Part shown: positions 16,020 to 25,076 of the stretch, piece by piece
Layout: each line of letters begins with the position of its first letter
How positions within the stretch are numbered: position 1 is the stretch's first letter
DNA from: a virus
Reading direction: 5' to 3' (one strand)
Virus record (IMG/VR): IMGVR_UViG_3300031951_000300
Location: 1-46,435 of that record
Length of the DNA: 46,435 bases
Made by a program: the position numbers and the translations under genes
The notes under the pieces: model-generated
What the model was told of the DNA's origin: nothing
Database searches by the model: none
Seen by the model: only the letters and a program-made list of their open reading frames with translations

Positions 16020-19000
16020 TTATTGTCCCAGTTGGTTGTGTAGGTTGCTTTTGGCGAACACCGCATTGACAGCATACAATTCAACCTGAGAGGTTGAAGT
16101 GTTGGTTAATTTTATCTTAGCGTAGTAGTCTCGAATCTGATCGCCTTCAATGGCTCCGTTTCCGATGACTACAATCGTGTCTCCGTTATTAACCCCAGTG
16201 ATACTTCCACTTGCCGTAACTTGCTTGTCTCCGCTAATTGATGAAACAGTGCGTGACAAAGAAACAAGCGTTGCTCCGCTTACCTTGTACAAGCTTCCTC
16301 CCATCGGGAAAGGAACATCTCCAACTGGAGTGGTGAACGTGATGGTGGAGCCGCTAACGCCTCCAGTTGCTACGTTGCCCAACACGAACACCTCAGAGCT
16401 TCCGCTGAGGGAAGTGATGGTTGCTGTTCCAGTATTTGCGCTAGAGTCACGTGGCACATAAGCGTAGAAGTTACGCTCTCGCTGGCTAAAGTCAGCAGCA
16501 AGTATAGAGGTAGACTGGTCTGTGTTTGATACCTCAGCAGCCCAAGCGTTAGTTCCTTCTAGGCTGATGGATTCGTAAGACTTAACCATAGACGGGTTCT
16601 GATTGCTAATCACCTCTACAACAGCATTGTATGGATTACCGTAGTATGTGGCTCTGTTTGCAGCATCAGAGTGCTTGTACATAACGCCTGCAAAAAAGGT
16701 AAACAGTGTGTCGTCTACAGAAACAATTGACTCTGGTCGGTATGAGTAGAAGGTGTTCCATACACTATTATTCACATCGTATGAAACAGTAAAGTCGTTA
16801 TCTAGATTGGTAGGAGACCCAATAGATGCGCTATAAGTCTCACAGTCATTGACGAAAGAAAACTCACCAGTGGAAATATTTAAAGAAATGCTAACAAAGA
16901 AGTCGTAGTTTGTATTGGTAGCTACCCCATAAATGGTTCCGCTCTGTCCAATATATTCTTCACCAACGTAAGCAGGCTGCCCGTCAATTATTTTGTCTAG
17001 GAATACAATTGCATTTAAGCTGTCCTCAAACTCATCACAGATGTCTTCAAACTCGCGAATCTCAGTAGAGAACGTGAACAGGTCGTCATCGTCAAATTCA
17101 AGACCAACTATTACTTGGCTTCCCGCTGAGTTGGTCTGGGCGTTATAGACAAAGGTGGTTGCCCCGTTAGTTACTGTTATTTCAGCGTTGTTAATGGCAT
17201 CAACAGAAACAATGTATTCGTCTGCCTCAATGTCAATACCTGCGATGACTTTTTGGCTTGAGGTGTTACTAGTGATAAATCGGAAGTTGTCCTTGAAGAA
17301 CGCATCCATAAACTGCTCACTGATAAGGCTTATGCCGTCTCTAGATATTCTTACAATCTTTCCAGTTCGAACATCAGCAAAGTAGATTCGACCGCGATCT
17401 ACAGCAAGAGACTCTGGGTTGTCGTTGATTCCGTAGTCACCAAGATAGTAGTTAGGTACGCCCACTACGGATCGTGATAATGTTAGGCTTTGGGCGCCAT
17501 CTGTTGACTCAATGATGTTTCGCCCTATTGGTGCCCATCCAGACTTCCTTTCTTGAATGATGTAGACCCTGTCGTCATCTCCAACTAACTGTTTAATCGT
17601 TCCGTGTTGGTAGTCAAAATCGTAGAAGTTAGCGAGTGATGGGTTGAAGCTAGAAAGACCTAAGTACTTGCTGTCAATGGTAAACGGGTCGGAGTATGTT
17701 ACCGACCCTTTACGGAACACAGTCTGAGCGTCTGTCTGCACAGCGTGAGGACGTCCAGCAGATGTAGACTTAGAGGAGAAAAAGTCGCTTACTGAGTAGT
17801 CCTCGATAAATGATATATTAAAGTTGTTAGCGTATGCTTTGGTTCCCACTTTAATTAGTCGTGGACGATAGTAACAGTCACCACTAGAGGACTGAACAAC
17901 AGCATCATTGCTGTTGGTTAGGTTAAGCGTATAGGTTGTTGCAGTAAATGACCCACTTACAGTTGCTGCATAAAATACATAGTTATACGTACTATTTATC
18001 TCAGGATATACATTCTTAACCGATAATACGTTTCCGGAACCATCTGACAATACGTCCCCTTTGTATACTTTAATGTTCGAGTAAACAATGAGATTATTTC
18101 TGTCAGCAATGCTTACAACATTTGCAGACACTGGGCTTACTGTAGTTCTTTGACCAACGTGGATTCCATTTACAACTGGGAAGTTTTCTCCGATTTCATA
18201 AAATATTTCCTGCTGTGATATTTTATTGGGACGATATACCTCAATAATGCATTCGTTACCCCAGTTGTCGCTATCAGTAATAATACTATAATTACTCCAT
18301 TCGTTTAATTTAGAAGACTTTACAGCAATAAATTTACCGGTAGTATTAAAGGTAGATTCGTCGCTTGTTAGGTTCAGGATTGGATTGGTATCGATGTCAT
18401 TGGTAAATTCGAAATAATCAAGAACCTCTAGATTAATCTCTGGCTCATATGATACAAGATCAATACTTATCTTGCGAGTATATGTAACGGTAACTCCGGT
18501 AGTAAAATTAGTTAACACTCCAGAATTATTTGGAACTACAGATCCGCTTAGCAGTATTGCTGTTAGTGTCCCAGAACCAGATATAATATTAACATCAACT
18601 ACCTCAAGCGTAGATACACCTAAGGCATTAAACTGACCGAGGATATCACCAACAGCAACAGAGCCAGTAGTTGCGCTAACATAAAATCGATACTGACCAT
18701 TTTTCTTGTTGTATGATACGATTCTTAGCTTGTCTCCCTGCTGATATGAATACTCTAGATTCGCACCAAGTCCCTCCTTGTAGGAATCACTCTTTCCTTC
18801 GAGCGACCTCATAGAAAGATATGTTACATCTTCGAAACTAGATATACCAGCAAATGGTTTAGCCTGAAGGTTTGTAGCAGTAAATGCGCGTATGACAGAG
18901 TATTGGAATTTCTGGGTAATGCTATTTAGCTTGACGTAAACAGGAGCCCACTTAACGGCCCAAGACGGTGCCTGATGCTTTACTCGAAGCACAGTATCAA

Positions 19001-21173
19001 CTCGTCCATCTAGATTATTTTCATTTACCCTATCGCCATACCAGTCTACATACGAGCTACTTATTGGCTGGACGCCACCATTTCGGTTAAACTTATCATA
19101 ATAAACAAGACCAAATGAGTGAGTGGCTCCCGCTTTAAACGTTTCATATCCGTTAATGTCACCGTCTGTTAATATATTCGCATCAAATTCAACAGCGTTG
19201 TCTAGTGCATCATCACCAAAAAGGAAAACACTATCTGAGGCCTTTAAGTCTGGCGTTGTGGGAGTTGGAGTAAATGCGTCATTAGATATTGTAATTCCTG
19301 TGAAGCTCGAATATTGTGAACCGTCTCCCTGATAAACGACGGATGGTACGTCTATGAATTCTATCTGATTAAATAGACTATTTGTAGCGGGAAATGCTTG
19401 ACCTAAAGATTTACCTCGTGTAAACAGATTATCTAATAGTCCAAGAATTGGAATAAAGTTTGCGGCTGAGTTTAGAATGCTTGCAACATTGAAATTATAT
19501 CCAGCCTTTGCTGAAAGCACAGCTGCATCAATATTGATGGAGAATATGATTTCATTAGAGGTTGTAGAGGTCTCCTGAATTGATATTTGAGATGAACCAG
19601 AAAAGAACATCCATTTGTCTGGCTTTGAGTTTACTACAGCCTCTAACTCGAGTACGTCAGTAATTCTAGTTGCATACTCGAATTTAGTTATGTCTGAGTC
19701 TAATACTGTTGCATAGTTTCCCTCTATAGATTCAATAATTAAATTTACAATGTCAGTCTTAGTAGATCCCGCTAATACCTTAATGTTTTCAGATATTGAC
19801 AGCGGAGACGACTTAACCTTTACTCCATAGTTGTAATCTTCTAGATCAGCAACTGGGTTTGCAGTTGCATCGGCTATAAGTCCAGCATAACTACTTTCCT
19901 CTTGATTAAGCTTATCACGCTGAGCCCACTGCAGGTAGTAACCGCTAAGGTTAAAAGCCATTTGACCAAAATCTAAGGCAAATGATATGTTAACTATAGA
20001 GTCTTGATCTACGGTTGCAGGTAATGACGAGAGGTCAATGGAGAATTGTTTTGTCTGATCTGGTAGTGTTGGCGTAGTTATGTGCGGATATTTTACCGGA
20101 ATCTGATACTGACCAACTTCCGGAAAGTAATTAGTTAAAACAGAAACGTCGGTCCGTATGTTCGGGTAGTCCTCAGTGTATCCACCCATCATAAGACGAT
20201 TACCAGCAATGTCAAGAGCTTCCGCTGTTTGAGGTACGTTGTCGTACAACTTATTGACCTCGTCCTGAGAAATAGCGGAGTAAAGCTTAGAGTTGTCAAA
20301 GGATATTGTCTGTGAGGTCACAGATGGGCTGTTTACAAGTGTGCCAATCTCATAGAATGCACCTGCATTGCCATTGCGGACAAGTACGATAATCTCCTTT
20401 ACGTCAGCAAATGATGTAGGTACGGATACCGTTAAGGTGTTGTTTTCAAGCTTTTGCTCATCAGTGATAATACCGTCAAAGAATTGATTCTGGGCAACAG
20501 CTAATTCAGAGTACTGAGATATTGCGGAACGCTCTCCGTCTTGATAGACATACTGAGCAGCAAACTGAAATGTAGACTCGTATAGATTGTTCTGCTTTAG
20601 GTTTACGTTAGTAGAGAACGCAAACGTAGGAGGCGTCATAGGCGGTTGTTTGGCAACCGCTATATTGATTAGCTTCTCTGCATCAGTACCAGAGGTAAAC
20701 GAGGCGGGATATAGGCCTAGGAGCGCTCGTGTTACGTTTATCTTTTTTGGGTCGGTATTGGCATCCGTGAAGTATAATAATGTCTCTCCGGCCAAGTTTC
20801 GTACAACAGATGCTCGGATATGATAAAAGCTTGAGAAGTCAAGGATACTGTCTCGGTAAACTAACTGAGCCTCATCAGAGGAGGCGGAGTATCGATAGAT
20901 AGAGTGGTTGTTGTTGTTGTTCCAAACAAAAAAGAAAATCTCCCCTCCATCACTGTTGGCGACCGAGCCAATAACCTTGTTAGTTCCTGCTGGTAACTCA
21001 TCGCCAGTGCGAAATGATATAGCGGCATTGCCGTAAGCATTTTTTATTACGCCACCATCACCATCATCATCGGAAGACAAACGGACGTTTAGAGCGTCCG
21101 TCATCTCAACAGACTTTACTAGGCGCTGGTCATCCTCAAGGTTGAGGTATCTTGGTACGAGTTTATCAATCAT
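16020..21173 (-). CDS. Giant tail-hub / muzzle (stabilisation) protein, 1717 aa
   Basis: The N-terminus (MIDKLVPRYLNLEDDQRLVK, then MTDALNVRL) and the beta-rich body, with repeated segments such as TLLYFTDANTDPKKIN and GNRLMMGGYTEDYPNI, look like the large tail hub of short-tailed phages. These are relatives of T7 gp12 or the 'stab'/muzzle protein of crAss-like phages. Later parts read ESTDGAQSLTLSRSVVGVPN and YGINDNPESLAVDRGRIYF, recalling propeller-like blades. There are no membrane segments and no enzymatic motif that I can see. It follows the two ring proteins directly (6-base gap) and precedes the ejection-protein genes, the usual order for the tail tip. Confidence 0.75.
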   Translation of the reverse strand: MIDKLVPRYLNLEDDQRLVKSVEMTDALNVRLSSDDDGDGGVIKNAYGNAAISFRTGDELPAGTNKVIGSVANSDGGEIFFFVWNNNNNHSIYRYSASSDEAQLVYRDSILDFSSFYHIRASVVRNLAGETLLYFTDANTDPKKINVTRALLGLYPASFTSGTDAEKLINIAVAKQPPMTPPTFAFSTNVNLKQNNLYESTFQFAAQYVYQDGERSAISQYSELAVAQNQFFDGIITDEQKLENNTLTVSVPTSFADVKEIIVLVRNGNAGAFYEIGTLVNSPSVTSQTISFDNSKLYSAISQDEVNKLYDNVPQTAEALDIAGNRLMMGGYTEDYPNIRTDVSVLTNYFPEVGQYQIPVKYPHITTPTLPDQTKQFSIDLSSLPATVDQDSIVNISFALDFGQMAFNLSGYYLQWAQRDKLNQEESSYAGLIADATANPVADLEDYNYGVKVKSSPLSISENIKVLAGSTKTDIVNLIIESIEGNYATVLDSDITKFEYATRITDVLELEAVVNSKPDKWMFFSGSSQISIQETSTTSNEIIFSINIDAAVLSAKAGYNFNVASILNSAANFIPILGLLDNLFTRGKSLGQAFPATNSLFNQIEFIDVPSVVYQGDGSQYSSFTGITISNDAFTPTPTTPDLKASDSVFLFGDDALDNAVEFDANILTDGDINGYETFKAGATHSFGLVYYDKFNRNGGVQPISSSYVDWYGDRVNENNLDGRVDTVLRVKHQAPSWAVKWAPVYVKLNSITQKFQYSVIRAFTATNLQAKPFAGISSFEDVTYLSMRSLEGKSDSYKEGLGANLEYSYQQGDKLRIVSYNKKNGQYRFYVSATTGSVAVGDILGQFNALGVSTLEVVDVNIISGSGTLTAILLSGSVVPNNSGVLTNFTTGVTVTYTRKISIDLVSYEPEINLEVLDYFEFTNDIDTNPILNLTSDESTFNTTGKFIAVKSSKLNEWSNYSIITDSDNWGNECIIEVYRPNKISQQEIFYEIGENFPVVNGIHVGQRTTVSPVSANVVSIADRNNLIVYSNIKVYKGDVLSDGSGNVLSVKNVYPEINSTYNYVFYAATVSGSFTATTYTLNLTNSNDAVVQSSSGDCYYRPRLIKVGTKAYANNFNISFIEDYSVSDFFSSKSTSAGRPHAVQTDAQTVFRKGSVTYSDPFTIDSKYLGLSSFNPSLANFYDFDYQHGTIKQLVGDDDRVYIIQERKSGWAPIGRNIIESTDGAQSLTLSRSVVGVPNYYLGDYGINDNPESLAVDRGRIYFADVRTGKIVRISRDGISLISEQFMDAFFKDNFRFITSNTSSQKVIAGIDIEADEYIVSVDAINNAEITVTNGATTFVYNAQTNSAGSQVIVGLEFDDDDLFTFSTEIREFEDICDEFEDSLNAIVFLDKIIDGQPAYVGEEYIGQSGTIYGVATNTNYDFFVSISLNISTGEFSFVNDCETYSASIGSPTNLDNDFTVSYDVNNSVWNTFYSYRPESIVSVDDTLFTFFAGVMYKHSDAANRATYYGNPYNAVVEVISNQNPSMVKSYESISLEGTNAWAAEVSNTDQSTSILAADFSQRERNFYAYVPRDSSANTGTATITSLSGSSEVFVLGNVATGGVSGSTITFTTPVGDVPFPMGGSLYKVSGATLVSLSRTVSSISGDKQVTASGSITGVNNGDTIVVIGNGAIEGDQIRDYYAKIKLTNTSTSQVELYAVNAVFAKSNLHNQLGQ

Positions 21174-21179
21174 AAATGC

Positions 21180-21923
21180 TTAAGCTTTAGGACTTTGCTT
21201 GAAATTCTTTCGAATCGTCTTCAGTGCTTCGTCCTTAGAGAATGCCTTTAGTCGTGAGTTTGCTAGACGGCGCTCGGTGTAGTAGTCCTGACGAGCACGA
21301 GCCTTTTCCCCTAGCGGTACGTTACTCTTACGATCAATGAGGTGGCTGTAGATGTACGCCCTCAAAGCCTGCTCTGCGTAGATGTGGATGGTAGGGCTCG
21401 CTGCACGAGCCTCGTCTGCAATGTACTCTAGGTACACCGTGTCTACGCTGGTGCCAGTGGTGAGCTCTATCCTGTTCTGCTCTGTGTTTATTCTGTACTC
21501 TCCGCTGTAGTGGCCACCACCATAGCCGTATAAGCGGCCATTGGTTGTGGCGTACACATAGTTGCGATAAATAAAGTCGTCAAAGCCAAGAAGGTAATCA
21601 GGAATCTGATAAGGCTGCTGGTTGGCGAGTATGTTTTTGTTTTTGTTCTCTCCGAAGATATATACAAGTCCATCTGCTCCTACTATTCCAATTTTCACTA
21701 AGTCAACATAATCGTTTGGCAATGTCACTGTGTTGGTGCTTAAGTCTATGTTAAGCTCAGTGGCCTTTAAACGCTTCAGGATGTCGAATCCCATCTCTCT
21801 GATACCTCTTAGCGCTAGATTACGAATAAGAGTGTCTGAGGCGGTATTTGCATAGTCATCACTCTCCATCGATATGACGAAGTCCGTAATGACCTGCTCA
21901 AGTGATACGGTATCCTGTGCCAT
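21180..21923 (-). CDS. Tail tubular protein A-like / ring protein (T7 gp11-like)
   Basis: The 247-aa protein resembles the tail-tubular A or ring family. An N-terminal helical part (VSLEQVITDFVISMES, then IRNLALRGIREMGFDIL) is followed by a short beta domain (VTLPNDYVDLVKIGI, YRINTEQNRIELTTG, VYLEYIADEARA) and a C-terminal helical part (AEQALRAYIYSHLIDRKSN). This helix-beta-helix plan with PxDYVxxxKIG is typical of connector rings between portal and tail hub. It is coupled to the upstream ring gene by TAATG and followed by the tail hub. Confidence 0.7.
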   Translation of the reverse strand: MAQDTVSLEQVITDFVISMESDDYANTASDTLIRNLALRGIREMGFDILKRLKATELNIDLSTNTVTLPNDYVDLVKIGIVGADGLVYIFGENKNKNILANQQPYQIPDYLLGFDDFIYRNYVYATTNGRLYGYGGGHYSGEYRINTEQNRIELTTGTSVDTVYLEYIADEARAASPTIHIYAEQALRAYIYSHLIDRKSNVPLGEKARARQDYYTERRLANSRLKAFSKDEALKTIRKNFKQSPKA

Positions 21924-22636
21924 TATTGCTGTTGGGTTTCTTGTTTAGCGTAAGTGTAAACGTCAGTGTCGCGTAGGTTGACCCCTATAAGCTTTGCAAC
22001 CTCAATAACTAGCTCCGCGAAGTAGTGTTCTGGTAGCTCAAAGTCAACGCTGTTGGTCGAATCATAAACCTCCTTGCCTGCAACAACAGTATAGCTAAAC
22101 CTTGGTGATGACGTGGTGCGTGCACCGGAGGACGGAACAAGGCCCTGTGGGATCTTGTAGTAGCGCATAATAACGCTTGCTATACTCGTTGGGTACACAT
22201 ATACGCTGTCTCCCACCATAGCGGCAGGAAACGCCGTTGTAGGGGCACTGAGGGTGGACCTAAGGATGTACTCTAGCTTCTCCTCGTCGTAGATAATCGC
22301 AAGGCTCTTCGCTGGTGAGTCGGTGGATAGTATGGAGATAATCCTTGCAAGGTCGGTTGGCTTTGCGCCAACCCCAGTGGTTAAACTGATGGTTGACTTC
22401 TTAGAGAAGTACGAGAGGTCTTCGTTGCTTTGCTTGACCCTTGACTTGTCTCTTCCTGCGTCGAGCTGCGCCTGACGTAGTCTCTTGTCGAGTGCAGCAT
22501 CGCTAAATAACTTGTTAAACAAGTTCATCTGAGCCACCTGAGCGAAGTTGTTGAAAACAGCAGGCGTAACAAAGCCACGCTGGTCCTTGTTGACCAGATC
22601 TTTCAAGGCTGAATATACGCGGTTTACTGATGCCAT
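21923..22636 (-). CDS. Ring / head-tail connector protein
   Basis: The 237-aa protein has an N-terminal helical region (NRVYSALKDLVNKDQRGF, FNNFAQVAQMNLFNKLF), central strands (IISILSTD, VGDSVYVYPTSIASVIMRYY) and a C-terminal helix (FELPEHYFAELVIEVAKLIG). The last segment matches connector proteins that end in 'LPxxxxxExxxxxAkxxG'. It is the first gene after a terminator and a -7 box and is coupled to the T7-gp11-like gene. A connector-ring role is inferred from position and fold pattern. Confidence 0.65.
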   Translation of the reverse strand: MASVNRVYSALKDLVNKDQRGFVTPAVFNNFAQVAQMNLFNKLFSDAALDKRLRQAQLDAGRDKSRVKQSNEDLSYFSKKSTISLTTGVGAKPTDLARIISILSTDSPAKSLAIIYDEEKLEYILRSTLSAPTTAFPAAMVGDSVYVYPTSIASVIMRYYKIPQGLVPSSGARTTSSPRFSYTVVAGKEVYDSTNSVDFELPEHYFAELVIEVAKLIGVNLRDTDVYTYAKQETQQQ

Positions 22637-22658
22637 ATCTTAATATCTGTAGTTCATA

Positions 22659-22666
22659 CAAAAGTA
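22659..22666 (-). promoter_or_regulatory. -7 box TACTTTTG for the ring-protein operon
   Basis: TACTTTTG on the - strand lies 22 bases before the ATG at 22636 and just after the T-run of the preceding terminator. It would restart transcription for the tail genes. No clear -33 element. Confidence 0.5.
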
Positions 22667-22670
22667 CGAC

Positions 22671-22702
22671 AAAAGAAAAGGGCTCCATTTCTAGAGCCCT
22701 TT
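22671..22702 (-). terminator. Intrinsic terminator upstream of the ring-protein operon
   Basis: AAAGGGCTC (22677-22685) pairs perfectly with GAGCCCTTT (22694-22702) around an 8-base loop. On the - strand the stem is followed by a T-rich tail (TTTTCTTTTG). Confidence 0.8.
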
Positions 22703-22745
22703 CCAACCAATCAACAATTAACCTATGAAACGAGGTTCAGTGTAG
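22671..22745 (-). ncRNA. Candidate short RNA (about 70 nt) between promoter and terminator
   Basis: A complete promoter (22750-22780) would start RNA near 22745, and a strong terminator ends at about 22671. The interval has no ORF of useful length. The RNA would contain a 5-bp hairpin (bases 22733-22737 with 22720-22724) and the terminator stem. It may be a small regulatory RNA or simply a leader read through into the ring-protein operon. Confidence 0.4.
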
Positions 22746-22749
22746 GGTG

Positions 22750-22780
22750 CAAATATACGCTATTGCTCCAACTTCTGCAA
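22750..22780 (-). promoter_or_regulatory. Promoter, TTG-N20-TATATTTG
   Basis: On the - strand TTG (22780-22778) and TATATTTG (22757-22750) are exactly 20 bases apart. The -33 element lies in the last codons of the preceding virion gene. This is one of the best matches to the Bacteroidota consensus in the window, yet a terminator follows only ~50 bases downstream. Confidence 0.65.
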
Positions 22781-23518
22781 CTCTGTCTTTAAAGTTTCGT
22801 AAGCTGTTCCGCCCTTCTCGGTCATACAGAACTGAGTCATAACACTAATGGTGTCCTGACCCACTGGCGTAGCGACAATCAAGCGGTTGCTGTCGAACCA
22901 GTACATACCGTCCTCACGGGCAAGCAGCATCTGGAAGTCAACAGCTTTCTTAACGTTAGCCCTGGTGGTAACTGTTGGGTTATCGAACAGACTGATGAAG
23001 CGCTTAGGGTTCCCCTTAGCCTCTAGGAGTAGCTCACGCTTGATCTCAGCGTTCTTCTGGCCAGTGTCGATACCTAACCATATAGCGACAGGAATAAGCT
23101 CGTCTACGGACTTGCTACGGATCAGGCCGATGGCATCGTGGAGAAGGAACTCTACGTTGATGTCAAGCTCTGCGCTTTGCTCGGTGTTTACCTCCTCGAA
23201 CAAGCCGCCACCGTTTGCGCGGTTGGCGGGGTGAAGCTCTAGGAAGCTAAGCAGGTTAGGCTGGTTAGCTGGAGCGTAGAGTAGTCCACCCTCGAAGATG
23301 ACGTGACGGCGAACAGCTAGGCTGCTCTGCTCGTCGGCAAAGATAGAAGCCTCATTGGGGCAGTAACGTATCTGTCTGTTGGTATTAGTCTCGGCATCAT
23401 AGATGATTGCCTCCGACTTTATTGTGGAAATGATTCCACCACCACTGGGGATGGAGAAAATCTTTCCCTTTCTTTCTTCTGCTTTAGGAGCTGCAGACGC
23501 TCGTGCTGGACGTGCCAT
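22760..23518 (-). CDS. Conserved virion-associated protein downstream of the capsid gene
   Basis: The 252-aa protein starts with an Ala/Arg-rich tail (MARPARASAAPKAEERKGK) and then carries IRYCPNEASIFADEQSS, VIFEGGLLYAPANQPNLL and SFLELHPANRANGGGLFEEV. I recall this pattern in uncharacterised proteins next to phage capsid genes but know no function. The C-terminal half is helical, ending in a YETLKTELQKLEQ helix. There is no signal peptide. It has its own -7 box and follows the capsid terminator. A minor head protein is a plausible guess. Confidence 0.55.
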   Translation of the reverse strand: MARPARASAAPKAEERKGKIFSIPSGGGIISTIKSEAIIYDAETNTNRQIRYCPNEASIFADEQSSLAVRRHVIFEGGLLYAPANQPNLLSFLELHPANRANGGGLFEEVNTEQSAELDINVEFLLHDAIGLIRSKSVDELIPVAIWLGIDTGQKNAEIKRELLLEAKGNPKRFISLFDNPTVTTRANVKKAVDFQMLLAREDGMYWFDSNRLIVATPVGQDTISVMTQFCMTEKGGTAYETLKTELQKLEQ

Positions 23519-23548
23519 AGTTAAATAGAATTATAATTAATAATTATG

Positions 23549-23556
23549 CAAAATTA
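23549..23556 (-). promoter_or_regulatory. -7 box TAATTTTG
   Basis: TAATTTTG on the - strand lies 30 bases before the ATG at 23518, between the capsid terminator and this gene. The surrounding sequence is very A/T-rich. An identical box occurs at 26235-26242 before the scaffold gene. The nearest TTG is 26 bases upstream, beyond the usual range. Confidence 0.4.
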
Positions 23557-23585
23557 CACTTCTATGCAAAGCGAATTTTTGGCAA

Positions 23586-23608
23586 TAAAAAAGGGGGCCT
23601 AAGCCCCC
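23586..23608 (-). terminator. Intrinsic terminator after the major capsid gene
   Basis: GGGGGC (23593-23598) and GCCCCC (23603-23608) form a GC-only stem with a 4-base loop. On the - strand the stem is followed by six T residues. Strong, well placed 23 bases after the capsid stop. Confidence 0.9.
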
Positions 23609-23631
23609 CTCCCTATCAACAAAGCTGTTGA

Positions 23632-25053
23632 TTACTTAGTCAAGAGCACGTGCTGGTTAGCAGCGCGAGTAACTAGTGCGAACTCTGAGCGGTAGTTAAA
23701 CTGCAGAGCGTCCGTGTTGGTGTTGGTAACACCCAAGATAGAACCTGTCATCCAGTGCTCCATTTCGCGGTTGTAACCATTCGTGGCCTTGTAGTTGAGC
23801 TCAAGAGCTGGAGACTTCTCTCCAGTGCGAGGATCAGCAACGTTGGTCAACGGAATCATAACACCTTGGAAGTTGCTAGCGCCCAACAACGTAGGATCGT
23901 TGAGGAGCTTCCAGCTGTGCTTGTGGAAGGTGTAAGAGCCACGCATAAATGAAGAGAAGCCAAGCTTCACCATATCTGCAGCGTTAGCAAACTGTCCGAA
24001 CTGAGTAGCAACACCAGCGGTGATGTTAGCAGCCGTAGACGTACCAGTAGCGATCATATCGTCAATGGCAAGGTCTTGGAGGCGGTTAACGTACATAGCG
24101 TACTCAGGCATAGAGCCTTGCTTGTCAAGAGCGGTGATGAGAACATCAAGCTCGTCAAGCGTAGCAATAGCAGCAGTAGTGGTTGCGCCAGAGTTAACAA
24201 CGATACCACGATCAGAGATAGCAGAGAAGTAACCTTCAGAGCCAGCAATAGATCCCAGTGAGCTTGTTCCAGCTGCGTTAGAAACCTGCTGTCCAAGCAA
24301 CATCATCATCTCACGCTTGTCGAGGAAGCGTTGACGGGTGTCGTTCTCAGACTTGATGAACCAGCGGTAGTCGCCATTTCCTAGGTTTACCCAGCCAATG
24401 TTGGTAGCCTGTGAACCGGTAACCTTGTAGACCTCTTTGATGATCTGGTATGGGTTCGTACGCTTAACAACGTTAGACTCAAGGTAGCCAACGTTTTGAT
24501 CAGTTCCCTGAGCAAACATATTACCTACGATGGGGAAGTTAGCAGAAGCAGCGGCAGCAGATGCGCTAAGACCTGCACTCGATAGAGAAACAGCAGTAGC
24601 GGCAGCAGTAGCTGTCTGAGAGAATTCACCAGAGGTAACAGCAGTGATGATGAAGCGGTCTACACCACCAACCAAAATCACGTCGTTAACACGAAGGTAC
24701 TTCTGAGCAGCAGCCTTAGTGGCTCCAGTAGCAGAAGTAGCGGCAGAGGCTAAGTTCAGCGTCAGGGTAGTTGCAGCGGCAGCAGCAGAAGCGGCTGGAG
24801 TAGCAACCTGAAGCTGGTGCAAGCGAGTCTCCTCCCAGTACTGAACCTCATCGGCAGCACCGTTAGATTTGACAGCTCCTACCATCTGAAGGAAGCCTGT
24901 GATGCCTTGGTTACCGTAGGTCTTAACGAGAAGATCACGGTTGTCGGGCTTGTTTACTTCATCGATGAAATCACCGAGTGAAGTGTATTTGGTCGGGTCT
25001 AACCGACGAAAACTGTTGGGAGAAAAATCCAACGGAGTGTTTGTAGTTGCCAT
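23632..25053 (-). CDS. Major capsid protein
   Basis: The 473-aa length fits an HK97-fold capsid protein. Segments typical of capsids of this group are YWEETRLHQLQ (about 72-82), NPYQIIKEVYKVTGSQATNI, NGDYRWFIKSENDTRQRFLD, KREMMMLLGQQ and a C-terminal QFNYRSEFALVTRAANQHVL. An Ala/Thr/Ser-rich low-complexity insertion (about 83-180) interrupts the N-terminal half and may be a surface or added domain. It follows a scaffold-like gene by 23 bases and is followed by a strong terminator, as expected for a highly expressed gene. The proteins and gene order point to a crAss-like or related podovirus capsid. This placement is inference. Confidence 0.85.
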   Translation of the reverse strand: MATTNTPLDFSPNSFRRLDPTKYTSLGDFIDEVNKPDNRDLLVKTYGNQGITGFLQMVGAVKSNGAADEVQYWEETRLHQLQVATPAASAAAAATTLTLNLASAATSATGATKAAAQKYLRVNDVILVGGVDRFIITAVTSGEFSQTATAAATAVSLSSAGLSASAAAASANFPIVGNMFAQGTDQNVGYLESNVVKRTNPYQIIKEVYKVTGSQATNIGWVNLGNGDYRWFIKSENDTRQRFLDKREMMMLLGQQVSNAAGTSSLGSIAGSEGYFSAISDRGIVVNSGATTTAAIATLDELDVLITALDKQGSMPEYAMYVNRLQDLAIDDMIATGTSTAANITAGVATQFGQFANAADMVKLGFSSFMRGSYTFHKHSWKLLNDPTLLGASNFQGVMIPLTNVADPRTGEKSPALELNYKATNGYNREMEHWMTGSILGVTNTNTDALQFNYRSEFALVTRAANQHVLLTK

Positions 25054-25076
25054 TTTATTTTATGTGTTAGGCGTTT

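Noticed and set aside
21052-21075. Short triplet repeat (CCATCATCATC type)
   Set aside because: It encodes an acidic DDDGDGG run in the tail hub. Too short to be a meaningful microsatellite.
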